A stretch of DNA of 16,057 nucleotides from Blastococcus sp. CT_GayMR20 (GCF_004570345.1 NZ_SPQM01000112.1:1-16057), one strand, 5' to 3'; positions 1-7,137 are shown, numbered from the stretch's first letter. A program made the numbers and translations. Notes: generated by a model not told the origin, from the sequence alone.

Positions 1-933
1 ACGGTGCCGCTGTCCACGGCGCTCGGCATGGCGAACACCGCCCTGTCGGCGTTCGGCGGACAGATCGCGATCCCGCAGGCGCAGCTCAACAGCTCGCTGT
101 TCGCCGGGGCCCAGGCGGAGGCGATGGGGAAGGTCGCTCAGCTCGACGCGCAGCGCCCGACGCCGATGGCCGGCCTCAACAGCATCCCGTTCGTCGGCGG
201 GATCCTGAACTCGCTGGGAATGTCCAACACCCTCGCCGGGCAGCGGCCCACCCCTCAGGCGTTCCTCGGGGACCAGGGCTTCAAGCAGGCCGCGGCCGCG
301 CTGATGCTGAACCTGCACACGATCGCCAACCAGAAGATCGTTCCGGTCGCGACCCTGATGGCCAACACGGGAGCCGCGGAAGCGGCCTTGAACTGGGCGG
401 CCCGCAACCGCACCAGCTACGTGTTCCAGCAGGTGATCACCAAGAGCGCGACGGGTGGCGCCATCGACGATGCTGTCTCCCGCCTCGCAGACGGCGGGGG
501 GATCTTCGCCGGGATCGGCCTAGCAGCCGGCGGCGGGGTGAGCGGGCCGGGCGGCCCCCTGGACGACCTCATCCCGGCGATGGGCCCGGGCGGTGCGCGC
601 TACCAGCTGTCGAATGGTGAGCACGTGCTCGACGCCCGAGACGTGGACCTCATGGGCGGCCAGGGCGGCGTCTACGCCTTCCGCGACGCGCTCAACGCCG
701 GCCGTACCCAGGTGATCCAGCCGAAGCGCATGGCCGACGGCGGACCGGTCGCTACGACGCCCCGCGAGGCAGGGGCACCGGCCCCGGTGGCGCCGGCCGC
801 CAGCATCACGATCAACGGCGGCATCACGATCAAGGTCGAGACGCCGTTCAACCTGATGAACGACCGCGATCTCCGCCGGGCGGCCCTGGCGATCGAGCAG
901 GAGCTCATCACGATCACCAGGGGGAGAATGTGA
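1..933 (+). CDS. Phage tape-measure-like tail protein, C-terminal part (5' end outside window)
   Basis: The frame is open from base 1 and ends at a TGA at 931-933, so the gene begins left of the window. Tape-measure proteins set tail length and line the tail tube of siphophages. The visible part has the usual C-terminal signs: an alanine/asparagine-rich stretch, a segment like NWAARNRTSYVF followed by a glycine-rich ADGGG run, then VSGPGGPLDDLIPAM and an LSNGEHVLDARD motif. That pattern is typical of the end of actinophage tape-measure proteins. The last part (SITINGGITIKVE) is a beta-rich tail. No distal tail, baseplate or lysis gene follows, which is unusual because minor tail genes normally come next. 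The family call is by motif recognition only. Confidence 0.7.
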   Translation, partial: TVPLSTALGMANTALSAFGGQIAIPQAQLNSSLFAGAQAEAMGKVAQLDAQRPTPMAGLNSIPFVGGILNSLGMSNTLAGQRPTPQAFLGDQGFKQAAAALMLNLHTIANQKIVPVATLMANTGAAEAALNWAARNRTSYVFQQVITKSATGGAIDDAVSRLADGGGIFAGIGLAAGGGVSGPGGPLDDLIPAMGPGGARYQLSNGEHVLDARDVDLMGGQGGVYAFRDALNAGRTQVIQPKRMADGGPVATTPREAGAPAPVAPAASITINGGITIKVETPFNLMNDRDLRRAALAIEQELITITRGRM

Positions 934-967
934 GCTGCATGTCGGCAATGAGCGGCAGGCTGACCCC

Positions 968-1549
968 ATGACCACCCCCGAGGAGGACGTCCCACCGCCG
1001 GAGGTCGCTGCCATGGCCAGCGACGACGGCCCCATCCCCACCCTGACCACCTGGCTGCTCGCCGTCCGCGAGGACCGACGCTGGGACCGGGCCATGGAAC
1101 TGATGACACCCGAGCTGCGGCTCGCGTCCGCCCAGAGGTTCGTCCTCCTGGACGACGACGGGACCCCGGGCGGCCGGGCGGCCGCGGAAGCGCTCGCAGG
1201 CCTCGCGGCGGTCGAGCACCCGCTCTTCGCGGAGTTCGGCGAGATCTGGCTGGAAGCGATGGACGAGTCGTTCGCGGGATGGCCGGCGGGGATCGGCTTC
1301 GGCAGTCAGCCACGGCCGGTCGACCTAGACCACGAGCTGCTGATCGTGGTGCCCTATTCGGACGTCACGGGACCGACGAGGTCCCTCGGTGGCGGTCGCG
1401 AGGCGACGCAGTTGCGCGGGGAGGCTGCGGACATCCGCCAGCTTGGCTTCCTCATGCGGCACGCGCCGGACGCCCCCACCGGGTGGCTCCTGGCCGGCTG
1501 GCGCTACGACCAGAAGCCGGAACCCGGCTGGCCACCCCGCGGGATCTGA
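968..1549 (+). CDS. Uncharacterised 193-aa protein
   Basis: I do not recognise this protein. It starts at an ATG 34 bases after the tape-measure-like gene and ends at TGA 1547-1549. The N-terminus is acidic and proline-rich (about residues 1-22). Then come a likely helical segment (LTTWLLAVREDRRWDRAMELM), a middle region with many aromatic and acidic residues, and a C-terminal strand-like end (GWLLAGWRYD). A short helical start followed by beta segments ending in a Trp-rich strand is reminiscent of NTF2-like or immunity-type small proteins, but that is a guess. There is no signal peptide and no membrane helix, so it is probably cytoplasmic. It is tail to tail with the membrane-protein gene on the other strand. 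Confidence 0.6.
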   Translation: MTTPEEDVPPPEVAAMASDDGPIPTLTTWLLAVREDRRWDRAMELMTPELRLASAQRFVLLDDDGTPGGRAAAEALAGLAAVEHPLFAEFGEIWLEAMDESFAGWPAGIGFGSQPRPVDLDHELLIVVPYSDVTGPTRSLGGGREATQLRGEAADIRQLGFLMRHAPDAPTGWLLAGWRYDQKPEPGWPPRGI

Positions 1550-1566
1550 GCCGAAGCTCATTCGGC
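1550..1566. terminator. Small stem-loop between convergent genes
   Basis: GCCGAA (1550-1555) pairs with TTCGGC (1561-1566) around a GCTCA loop. It sits exactly between the stop of the rightward 193-aa gene and the stop of the leftward membrane-protein gene. It could be a bidirectional terminator, but the stem is only 6 bp and there is no T run. Confidence 0.3.
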
Positions 1567-2358
1567 CTACTTGATGCCGAGGAAGTAGACGAGCACCGCC
1601 ACGAGCAAGGCGGAGCCGAACCCGAGGAGCGCCACCCGGGCGTCGCGCCGGTGATTCGCCCTCATCAGGCGCACCTCCCGACGTGGGGTCGGATCGATCA
1701 GCACAACGTTGCGCGTGCGCGCCTTGGACGGGAAAAGCGCCTTCGCCCACCGCACGAGCGTGACGCTTGCGATGAACACGAGGATGGCCACCGGTATCCA
1801 GAGCAGCGGGTGCAGCACGCCGAGGATGGCCGCGAGCAGCGTCAGCACAACGAGCGCCGTGATGCCGAGGCCGGCGACGGCCCAGATCAGGCCAGCAGCG
1901 TTCGGCAGCGGCTTGCCGAGCTTCACCACGAGGCGTGCGATTTCGTCGGCCAGCTGCGGGGAACGATTCGCGTCGCCACAGACGACAGTCAACGTCGCGC
2001 CGATACCGGGGGCCATGATCGGCTGGTTCGTTCGAAACTGGAAGAAGGCGAAGGGGTCGCCGGGGCTCATCGGGCTCTCCTGCAAGACCCCCTCGGGGGT
2101 GCGCCTGGCGGTCGATAACGTGAGGAACTCGAGGTCCGCGGGACTGGGGTCGTCCAGCTTCTCCAAGGTGAGAGGGGCGGGCCGCGTGTTCCTCAGCAGC
2201 AGCTCCGCACCCTCGCCTGCCAACCGGGTCATCTCCTGACCGACCTCCCGGATCGCGGTCAGGTCCAGGGACAGGCGGTCGAACACGATCCCGGAGAAGC
2301 CAGGCGCCCCCGGCACGTCCGATGTCCGGTAACCGGCACCGCGACGCCACCACACCAT
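1567..2358 (-). CDS. Uncharacterised protein with three C-terminal membrane helices
   Basis: This is a 263-aa protein, taken from the ATG at 2358, which has a GGGGGTGG purine stretch just upstream. A longer frame exists to 2496, but its extra part is low-complexity Arg/Gly and overlaps the divergent control region. Residues about 20-150 look soluble and mixed alpha/beta, and include DPFAFFQFRTNQ. Three hydrophobic helices follow at about 156-180, 184-204 and 241-260, with a basic loop (WAKALFPSKARTR) and an Arg-rich segment between the second and third. It therefore looks like a membrane-anchored protein with a cytoplasmic or external N-terminal domain. I do not recognise the family. It is cargo in the element and is divergent from the gene starting at 2514. 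Confidence 0.65.
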   Translation of the reverse strand: MVWWRRGAGYRTSDVPGAPGFSGIVFDRLSLDLTAIREVGQEMTRLAGEGAELLLRNTRPAPLTLEKLDDPSPADLEFLTLSTARRTPEGVLQESPMSPGDPFAFFQFRTNQPIMAPGIGATLTVVCGDANRSPQLADEIARLVVKLGKPLPNAAGLIWAVAGLGITALVVLTLLAAILGVLHPLLWIPVAILVFIASVTLVRWAKALFPSKARTRNVVLIDPTPRREVRLMRANHRRDARVALLGFGSALLVAVLVYFLGIK

Positions 2359-2513
2359 CTCTCCACCCCCGTCGGTCGGTCCCTGGCGCAGGACCGTACC
2401 TGCGGCTTCCTCACCTCTACCGCGGCATCTTCGATGGCCGGCCACGGCACCTTCCCCGGCGAGCGACCGCCGCTCGACGCCGCCGGCGCGCCGCACGCAA
2501 GGGGAAGACCACC

Positions 2514-2909
2514 GTGGGCTTCGACAACCGGCTCACCGCCGACGAGATCGCTGCGCTGTCTCCCGGCGACGCCGTGACCATCGAGTGCGGCCAGGAGTTC
2601 GCGCGGCCGCGCTACCGGCCCGGCAAGGTCATCCGGGTCGGCGCCCTCTTCGTTGACGTCGCGACCGAGGGCGCCAGAGGCGGCAAGTACGTCGAGCAGT
2701 ACCGGCGCCGCGACGGCGTCCGGGACGGCGGTGGCGGCCGGGCCGAACTCGTGCGCGCCGGCACGGCCGTCCGGCCCGACCGTGGCCGCGGCACGCAGCA
2801 CATCGACGGCCTCTACCGGCAGTGGCGCCGCCGCCCCGGGGACGTCGATGCCCTCCGCGAGCTCCGCGACGCGATCACCGAGCACCTCGACGAGGCGCTC
2901 GTCCCCTGA
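2514..2909 (+). CDS. Uncharacterised small protein, possible SH3-like beta fold
   Basis: This is a 131-aa protein from the GTG at 2514, chosen because AAGGGGAAG lies just upstream. The frame runs further upstream, but that part is arginine-rich and overlaps the divergent promoter region. Residues about 14-60 (SPGDAVTIECG, then RPGKVIRVGALFVDV) look like a small beta barrel with a K-x-I-R-V strand, as in KOW/SH3-like domains. A basic stretch (YVEQYRRRDGV) follows, then a helical acidic C-terminus (DALRELRDAITEHLDEAL). Similar small proteins are common in actinobacterial phages and integrated plasmids, but I know of no function. It is convergent with the DUF6941-like gene 18 bases on. Confidence 0.6.
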   Translation: MGFDNRLTADEIAALSPGDAVTIECGQEFARPRYRPGKVIRVGALFVDVATEGARGGKYVEQYRRRDGVRDGGGGRAELVRAGTAVRPDRGRGTQHIDGLYRQWRRRPGDVDALRELRDAITEHLDEALVP

Positions 2910-2927
2910 TGGTGCGTTCTGGCCCGA

Positions 2928-3362
2928 TCAGCCGCCGGCGATGGCTTCCCCAGCCCCCGGCGCAGGACGCGTATCGAACGCGAGATGCCATTCGGGCTGC
3001 CGCTTCCCGTTGAGGCTGAGTTCCCAGGAGTAGCGCGCTCCAGGCGCGAGGGGAAAGGCGGGAAAGTTGATCGCCACCGGCACAGGAAGGGGAGTACCCC
3101 GCTTCACCCCTGGAGGTCGACCGACCTCGAGTTCGCCTGCGAGCTCGATCGGCGCAGGACCCAGCGGCCCGGGTTGCATGACGGGCTGGCCGTCCTCATG
3201 CAGCAGTCTGAGCTCGAAGACGATCCGCGTGTTCGCGAGATCCCATGGCACATGCAGCAAAAGGGCAAGTGCGCTCGGCGTGGGCTGGGGGCCGGTGACC
3301 GACCAGCCGCCGCCGCTGATGTAGAGCTTGCCTTCCGAGACGGCCGCGTAGTCGCAGAGCAT
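2928..3362 (-). CDS. DUF6941-like protein
   Basis: This is a 144-aa protein starting with MLCDYAAVSEGKLYISGGGW, the opening I associate with the actinobacterial DUF6941 family (function unknown). The body is beta-rich with spaced hydrophobic strands: ALALLLHVPWDLAN, IVFELRLLHEDGQPV, a proline-rich loop GRPPGVKRGTPLPVPVAINF, then RYSWELSLNG and WHLAF. This suggests one all-beta domain. There is no signal peptide and no catalytic motif that I can see. The start lies 22 bases after the hicB stop on the same strand, so it may be the third gene of a hicA-hicB operon. In other genomes such proteins occur in many settings, so a functional tie to the toxin-antitoxin pair is only an inference. Confidence 0.7.
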   Translation of the reverse strand: MLCDYAAVSEGKLYISGGGWSVTGPQPTPSALALLLHVPWDLANTRIVFELRLLHEDGQPVMQPGPLGPAPIELAGELEVGRPPGVKRGTPLPVPVAINFPAFPLAPGARYSWELSLNGKRQPEWHLAFDTRPAPGAGEAIAGG

Positions 3363-3384
3363 GAGCGTCGCCCTGAAGGCGCGC

Positions 3385-3699
3385 TCAGGCCCAGACAGGC
3401 GTCCGCCCCGCCGGTGAGACGTGGACGTCGCGGCTGAACGAGACGGAGTTGGTGGAGATCCCGGCCAGCGGCGTCAGGAAACGCACATCGATGACAAGCC
3501 CATCGTGGTCCGTGCTCTCCACCAGCTCGACGTCGTCCGCGGAGAGTTCAAGGTGGAAGGGAACGCCCTCCCGGACGAGAGCGCGAACTTCACCGACGGT
3601 GTCGCCGGCGGCAACGAACCCGGGCACGTCAGGAGACTCTGCCCACCACGAACCATCCTCGTGGTGGTAGATCACGCGCACACGCTCCAAGACGCTCAC
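3385..3699 (-). CDS. hicB: HicB-family antitoxin
   Basis: This is a 104-aa protein with the HicB partial RNase H-like fold. It has a first strand RVRVIYHHEDG, then WWAESPDVPGFVAAGDTVGEVRALVREGV, matching the family signature of a P-D-x-P-G-x-x-A-x-G-x-T segment followed by a helix. HicB binds and neutralises the HicA ribonuclease. The GTG start overlaps the hicA stop in the sequence GTGA, so translation is probably coupled. The C-terminal third (about residues 70-104) contains no recognisable helix-turn-helix or ribbon-helix-helix, so this antitoxin may lack its own DNA-binding domain or use another route for autoregulation. Order and strand match classic hicAB. Confidence 0.85.
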   Translation of the reverse strand: MSVLERVRVIYHHEDGSWWAESPDVPGFVAAGDTVGEVRALVREGVPFHLELSADDVELVESTDHDGLVIDVRFLTPLAGISTNSVSFSRDVHVSPAGRTPVWA

Positions 3700-3929
3700 C
3701 CCTTCAGTATGTCCAGTGCCGTGTCAACGTCCAGTCCGATGTCCCTGACCAGCACTTTTCTGACCAGTCCGGGTGGCACTTCAGCGTTGTCGTGGAACGA
3801 GAAGAGCAGTCGCGGCCGTCCTGGCGCTTCCATAGTCCGGTGGGAACCACTCTGACGAGTGACTGTGTATCCCAAGCGCTTCACGGCCGCGAGTAGTTCC
3901 CTTCCGCGGCACGCAGGGAAGTTCGGCAC
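3696..3929 (-). CDS. hicA: HicA-family mRNA interferase toxin
   Basis: This is a 77-aa protein with the dsRBD-like HicA fold: GRELLAAVKRLGYTVTRQSGSHRTM, then LLFSFHDNAEVPPGLVRKVLVRDIGL. The conserved catalytic histidine is His30 in the GSH motif, and it is intact. HicA toxins cleave mRNA in a ribosome-independent way and are silenced by HicB. The start is the GTG at 3929, giving MPNFPACRGRELL, which matches the usual family start. No Shine-Dalgarno sequence is visible. Instead TAGGGT lies 6 bases upstream, so the transcript may be leaderless. The pair probably serves to stabilise the mobile element in the population. Confidence 0.85.
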   Translation of the reverse strand: MPNFPACRGRELLAAVKRLGYTVTRQSGSHRTMEAPGRPRLLFSFHDNAEVPPGLVRKVLVRDIGLDVDTALDILKG

Positions 3930-3935
3930 CGGCCG

Positions 3936-3965
3936 ACCCTATGTGGAGTCGAAGCCCTGCTCGAA
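3936..3965 (-). promoter_or_regulatory. Possible leaderless promoter of hicAB
   Basis: On the minus strand TTCGAG (3965-3960) and TAGGGT (3941-3936) are 18 bases apart, and the GTG of hicA follows after only 6 bases. This spacing would put the transcription start at the start codon. It is based on consensus matching alone. Confidence 0.35.
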
Positions 3966-4110
3966 CCTGTCACTCCTCGCCCAGCCTGTGGATAGGACCG
4001 CCACGCCAACCTCGAGCTGGCACGGTGGTCGTCGTCGGCGAGGTCACCCGCCCCGCGGCTACGTCACCCCGCACCCACGGTCCGGTAGCCGCCGGCCGAA
4101 GGCCACCGAC

Positions 4111-4147
4111 CGGCGTGCCGCCCGCCCTTGTTGCGGGCGGCACGCCG
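4111..4147. terminator. Perfect 15-bp stem-loop between divergent genes
   Basis: CGGCGTGCCGCCCGC (4111-4125) pairs perfectly with 4133-4147 around a CCTTGTT loop. It lies between the divergent hicA and the membrane gene at 4177, so it is not at the end of either. It may be an operator, an insulating terminator, or a remnant of an earlier boundary. No T run follows on either strand. Confidence 0.5.
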
Positions 4148-4164
4148 ACACGAGTCCCGACCCC

Positions 4165-4170
4165 TAGGCT
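4165..4170 (+). promoter_or_regulatory. Possible -10 box for a leaderless transcript
   Basis: TAGGCT lies 6 bases before the GTG at 4177, the same arrangement as TAGGGT before hicA. No good -35 is visible at 17-18 bases. No Shine-Dalgarno sequence precedes the GTG, which agrees with leaderless translation. Confidence 0.3.
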
Positions 4171-4176
4171 GCCCCG

Positions 4177-4635
4177 GTGCTGCAGCTCGCTGGGGTCCTC
4201 ATCACCGCCGTCGTCACACTGCTGACGTCGCTCGGCTGGCCATCTCTCCGGCGCCGCGTTCGTGAGCACACGGCGCTCGTGAAGGACCTTCCCCCGTCCG
4301 CTGCCGCTCCCTTGTTGGCTGTGCTGGAGAAAGAGGTCCAGCTGCTGGCCCGGCGAGCGGATCGGCGATTGGAGACCGCCGACACGACCGCGCGTTACTT
4401 CTTCGCAGTCACGCTCATGGTCACGGTAGGGACCTGCGCGCTCCTCGCGACATGGCTCCTAGACCTATCGAGGACGCCGAACCTGATCCTGACCTCGGCA
4501 GCAGTGGTCTTGGCTCTCATCGCAGGGGGGCTTCTCGCCAGGATCCGGTTCCTCCTGCGCGACTCCGAGCCCCTGCGATCGGACGCTTTCCACGTCAACG
4601 TGCCCGAGACCAAGCCACACTCACACGCGGGCTGA
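4177..4635 (+). CDS. Uncharacterised small membrane protein, three helices
   Basis: This is a 152-aa protein from the GTG at 4177. Hydrophobic helices lie at about residues 3-20 (LAGVLITAVVTLLTSLGW), 74-95 (FFAVTLMVTVGTCALLATWLL) and 103-122 (ILTSAAVVLALIAGGLLARI). Between the first two is a charged, probably coiled-coil segment (AVLEKEVQLLARRADRRLETADTTARY). The soluble C-terminus is short and ends in a His-containing tail. I do not recognise the family. It is the only rightward gene between hicA and the recombinases, and is convergent with the recombinase operon. Confidence 0.6.
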   Translation: MLQLAGVLITAVVTLLTSLGWPSLRRRVREHTALVKDLPPSAAAPLLAVLEKEVQLLARRADRRLETADTTARYFFAVTLMVTVGTCALLATWLLDLSRTPNLILTSAAVVLALIAGGLLARIRFLLRDSEPLRSDAFHVNVPETKPHSHAG

Positions 4636-4708
4636 CTTACTGGTCGACAGGGGTGGGCCGCTCTGGACTCCGCCTTCATCGGGGCCAATGCCGGCACGGG
4701 TGCGGTCA

Positions 4709-5881
4709 TCATCGCTGGCCCACCGTCAGGCTGGTGGGAAGGGCCAGGATGGCAGCTCGGCGTTCGCTGTCGTCGACCTGCGTGTAGAGCGCCGTCGTCG
4801 CGATCGACGCGTGCCGCAGCAGCTCCTGCGCAACCCGGAGGTTCCCGCCGGCGGCTCGCAGCGTGTTCGTGCCGAACCAGTGCCGCAGCTGGTGCGCCGT
4901 GCACGGAATCCCGGCCCGGCGCATCGCCCGCGAGATCGTGATCGACACAGTCGGGGACACGACGTGCTCACCGGCCCGCCCGTAGCCCTCGTAGGACGGG
5001 AACCACCACCCGGCCGCCGGATACTTCGCCGCCTCGGCAGCGACGAGCGGGTGCAGTGGCAGCTCGAGGTCGATGCCGCCCTTGCCGACCACCCGAAGCG
5101 TCCCCGCCTCGAGGTCGACGTCCTCCCCGCGGATCTTCGCGATCTCGTGGACCCGCAGCCCCTGGTAGCTGCCGAGCAGGATCCATGTGCGGGTGCGGCC
5201 GCGGATCCCGGAGGCCAGGAGGCGCTGCAGCTGGTCGTCGGTCACCGGCCGCGGCCGCCGTCGAGGCACCTTCGGCCGGCGCAGCTTCCGCATCGGGTTG
5301 TCGGCCCGCAGCTCCTCCACCTCGACCAGCCACACGAACCAGGCCCGCAGACCACCCCAGTACGTCGAGCGCGTCGAGGTGGTGCGGAGGCCGGCCAGGT
5401 AGCCGGCGAGGGCCTCCGCTGTGAACGCGGCGGGTTCCTGGCCGGTGTGCCGTTCCACGCGCTCAAGCAGCAGGCGTCGCTCGGTGACGGTGCGCTCGGC
5501 GTTCCCCGCTGCCCGCATGGCCATCGCCCACCGGTCGAGCAGCTCTCCCGAGGTGGCACCGGCGGGCGGCACACCTCGTTGCACCCTCGGCGCCGTGAGG
5601 GCGTCTGCCGGACTCACCTCGAGCACGCCGACGTCCATCAGCCATGCGTACAGACTGACCACGTGGGAGATGTAGGCCTTCCTCGTTGCTGGCCGGCCGG
5701 TGATTGACTCGTCCCAGCGCAGCAGGTCCGCCTCCGTGGCCTCCCGGAGCGGACGGGCGACCACCCGGTGGAGCTGTCGCAGCACCGATGTGCGGACCCG
5801 CACGGTGCCTTCCGTGAGCCCGCTGACGTTGGTGCACCAGGCGAGGTGCCGTCGGGCGTCGGGGTCCATATCGGGGATCAC
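4709..5881 (-). CDS. Tyrosine recombinase with two tandem core-binding domains
   Basis: This is a 390-aa integrase of the phage integrase/XerD class. The catalytic residues are all present: Arg243 (GLRVHE), Lys267 (VVGKGG), His330 and Arg333 (HQLRH), His357 (LLRHAS) and the nucleophile Tyr366 (ALYTQV). The unusual part is the N-terminus. Residues about 7-105 form one SAM-like core-binding domain and residues about 112-205 form a second, before the catalytic domain at about 213-380. The first copy is clearly related to the core-binding domain of the neighbouring recombinase (both have PLREA-[TS]-EADLLRW and AY-[IV]-SHV). The GTG start overlaps the upstream gene's stop as GTGA, so the two are translationally coupled. 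It is the last gene of the operon at the element's right end. Confidence 0.9.
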   Translation of the reverse strand: MIPDMDPDARRHLAWCTNVSGLTEGTVRVRTSVLRQLHRVVARPLREATEADLLRWDESITGRPATRKAYISHVVSLYAWLMDVGVLEVSPADALTAPRVQRGVPPAGATSGELLDRWAMAMRAAGNAERTVTERRLLLERVERHTGQEPAAFTAEALAGYLAGLRTTSTRSTYWGGLRAWFVWLVEVEELRADNPMRKLRRPKVPRRRPRPVTDDQLQRLLASGIRGRTRTWILLGSYQGLRVHEIAKIRGEDVDLEAGTLRVVGKGGIDLELPLHPLVAAEAAKYPAAGWWFPSYEGYGRAGEHVVSPTVSITISRAMRRAGIPCTAHQLRHWFGTNTLRAAGGNLRVAQELLRHASIATTALYTQVDDSERRAAILALPTSLTVGQR

Positions 5882-7137
5882 CGCTGCCTCCGGGGCCGGA
5901 GCAGACCGAGGTCGTTGACCGTCACGGGCCGATCCGCTGCAGCCGCAGGCTCGCTGGCCTGGTGCCAGCCGTCACGGCCCTGGACGAAGCCCGCCTGCCG
6001 GAGCAGCTCCTCGGCCTGCAGCAGGCGGTGCGCGTAGCCGGCTTCCTCGAGCGCGGGGGGTTCCGGCGTGACGCTTGCGACCGCGGGTCGCGGCTCAGCG
6101 CTCGGGGGTTCCGGACGACGCCGCTGCGGTGCCGTTCGGAAGTACTCGTCGTCGAGCGCGCCGTCGTCGACGTCCGTCTCCACCGGGCCGAGCGCGTCGG
6201 AGACCTCGGCCAGCTCGGCCTCAGACAGATCGGAGGATCCGTCTCCGGCACCGGTCCAGGCGTCGGTCATCGCCTGAACCATGTCGACGGTCTGCGTGGT
6301 GTCGTATGCCGCGTACCGCGCCGTCGTCTGCGGGGACCCATGGCCTAGGAGCTCCTGCACCATCCGCAGATCCTTGGTCAGCTGGTAGGCCGTCGTCCCG
6401 TAGCGGTGGCGCAGCTGGTGGGCGGTGAAGTCGAGGCCGTGACGCCGGGTGAAGCGGTTCACGGCGCACGACACCGACTTGGCGCTGATCTGAGCCGCGT
6501 CCATCCCGTAGAACATGGGTCCGGATCGGCGGCGGCCGTACGCGATCATCGCCTCGAGCACCGGCCCGGGGACCGGGACGACGCGTTCCTTGCCGCCCTT
6601 GCCCTCGCGGACGAGCAGCGACGTCTGCCCGTCGGCCGAGCCGAGGTCGGTCCAGTGCAGGCCGGCGATCTCCTGCGTGCGGAGACCGCAGAACGCTCCG
6701 AGCAGGATCATCAGCCGCATCTTCGGCTTGGCCGCGGCGACCGCCTGGCGGAGGACGTCCTCGGGGACGGGCCGCGGGAGTGGCCGGCTCAGCTTCGGGT
6801 TGGTCAACCGCGATGACGGGTCGGCCGCGACGATGCCGGCGAGCACGGCCCACCGGTAGAACGCCTTTACGTGGCTGACGTAAGCCCGACGGGTCTCCGC
6901 TGCCCGACCGGCCACGGCCGCCTGTTCCCAGCGCAGCAGGTCCGCCTCGGAGGCCTCGCGGAGCGGCTTGCCGAGCCAGAGTGACAGGCGTCCCAGGACG
7001 TCGGCGCGGACGCGCACCGTGTTCGGGCGCAGTCCGCGGAGTTCGGTCTGCCAGTGGGTGAACGCGGCGATGTCAGGGTCGAGGCTGCCGCCAGAGCCGT
7101 CATTCTGGCCAGCGGTGACGAGGCGAAGCGCGCTCAC
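5878..7137 (-). CDS. Tyrosine recombinase with long C-terminal extension
   Basis: This is a 419-aa integrase. The start is the GTG at 7137, which overlaps the stop of the 127-aa gene as GTGA. The frame stays open further upstream, but that part is antisense to comM. A single SAM-like core-binding domain spans residues about 20-118 and the catalytic domain about 122-285. The full active site is present: Arg153 (GLRTQE), Lys180 (REGKGG), His240 and Arg243 (HQLRH), His266 (LLGHGS) and Tyr275 (ARYAAY). About 135 residues follow the active-site domain. They are acidic then proline-rich, ending in a likely helix (LLQAEELLRQAGFV) and a basic tail. Phage integrases usually end soon after the tyrosine, so the extension is a distinctive trait. 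It acts as a site-specific recombinase, presumably together with the next gene. Confidence 0.9.
   Translation of the reverse strand: MSALRLVTAGQNDGSGGSLDPDIAAFTHWQTELRGLRPNTVRVRADVLGRLSLWLGKPLREASEADLLRWEQAAVAGRAAETRRAYVSHVKAFYRWAVLAGIVAADPSSRLTNPKLSRPLPRPVPEDVLRQAVAAAKPKMRLMILLGAFCGLRTQEIAGLHWTDLGSADGQTSLLVREGKGGKERVVPVPGPVLEAMIAYGRRRSGPMFYGMDAAQISAKSVSCAVNRFTRRHGLDFTAHQLRHRYGTTAYQLTKDLRMVQELLGHGSPQTTARYAAYDTTQTVDMVQAMTDAWTGAGDGSSDLSEAELAEVSDALGPVETDVDDGALDDEYFRTAPQRRRPEPPSAEPRPAVASVTPEPPALEEAGYAHRLLQAEELLRQAGFVQGRDGWHQASEPAAAADRPVTVNDLGLLRPRRQR

Noticed and set aside
2322..2513. N-terminal extension of the gene at 2514
   Set aside because: It is Arg-rich, without fold, and overlaps the start and control region of the divergent membrane gene. 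A ribosome-binding site precedes the GTG at 2514.
3986..3994. DnaA-box-like CTGTGGATA
   Set aside because: It is a single copy with one mismatch from the box and no cluster, so an origin is not supported.
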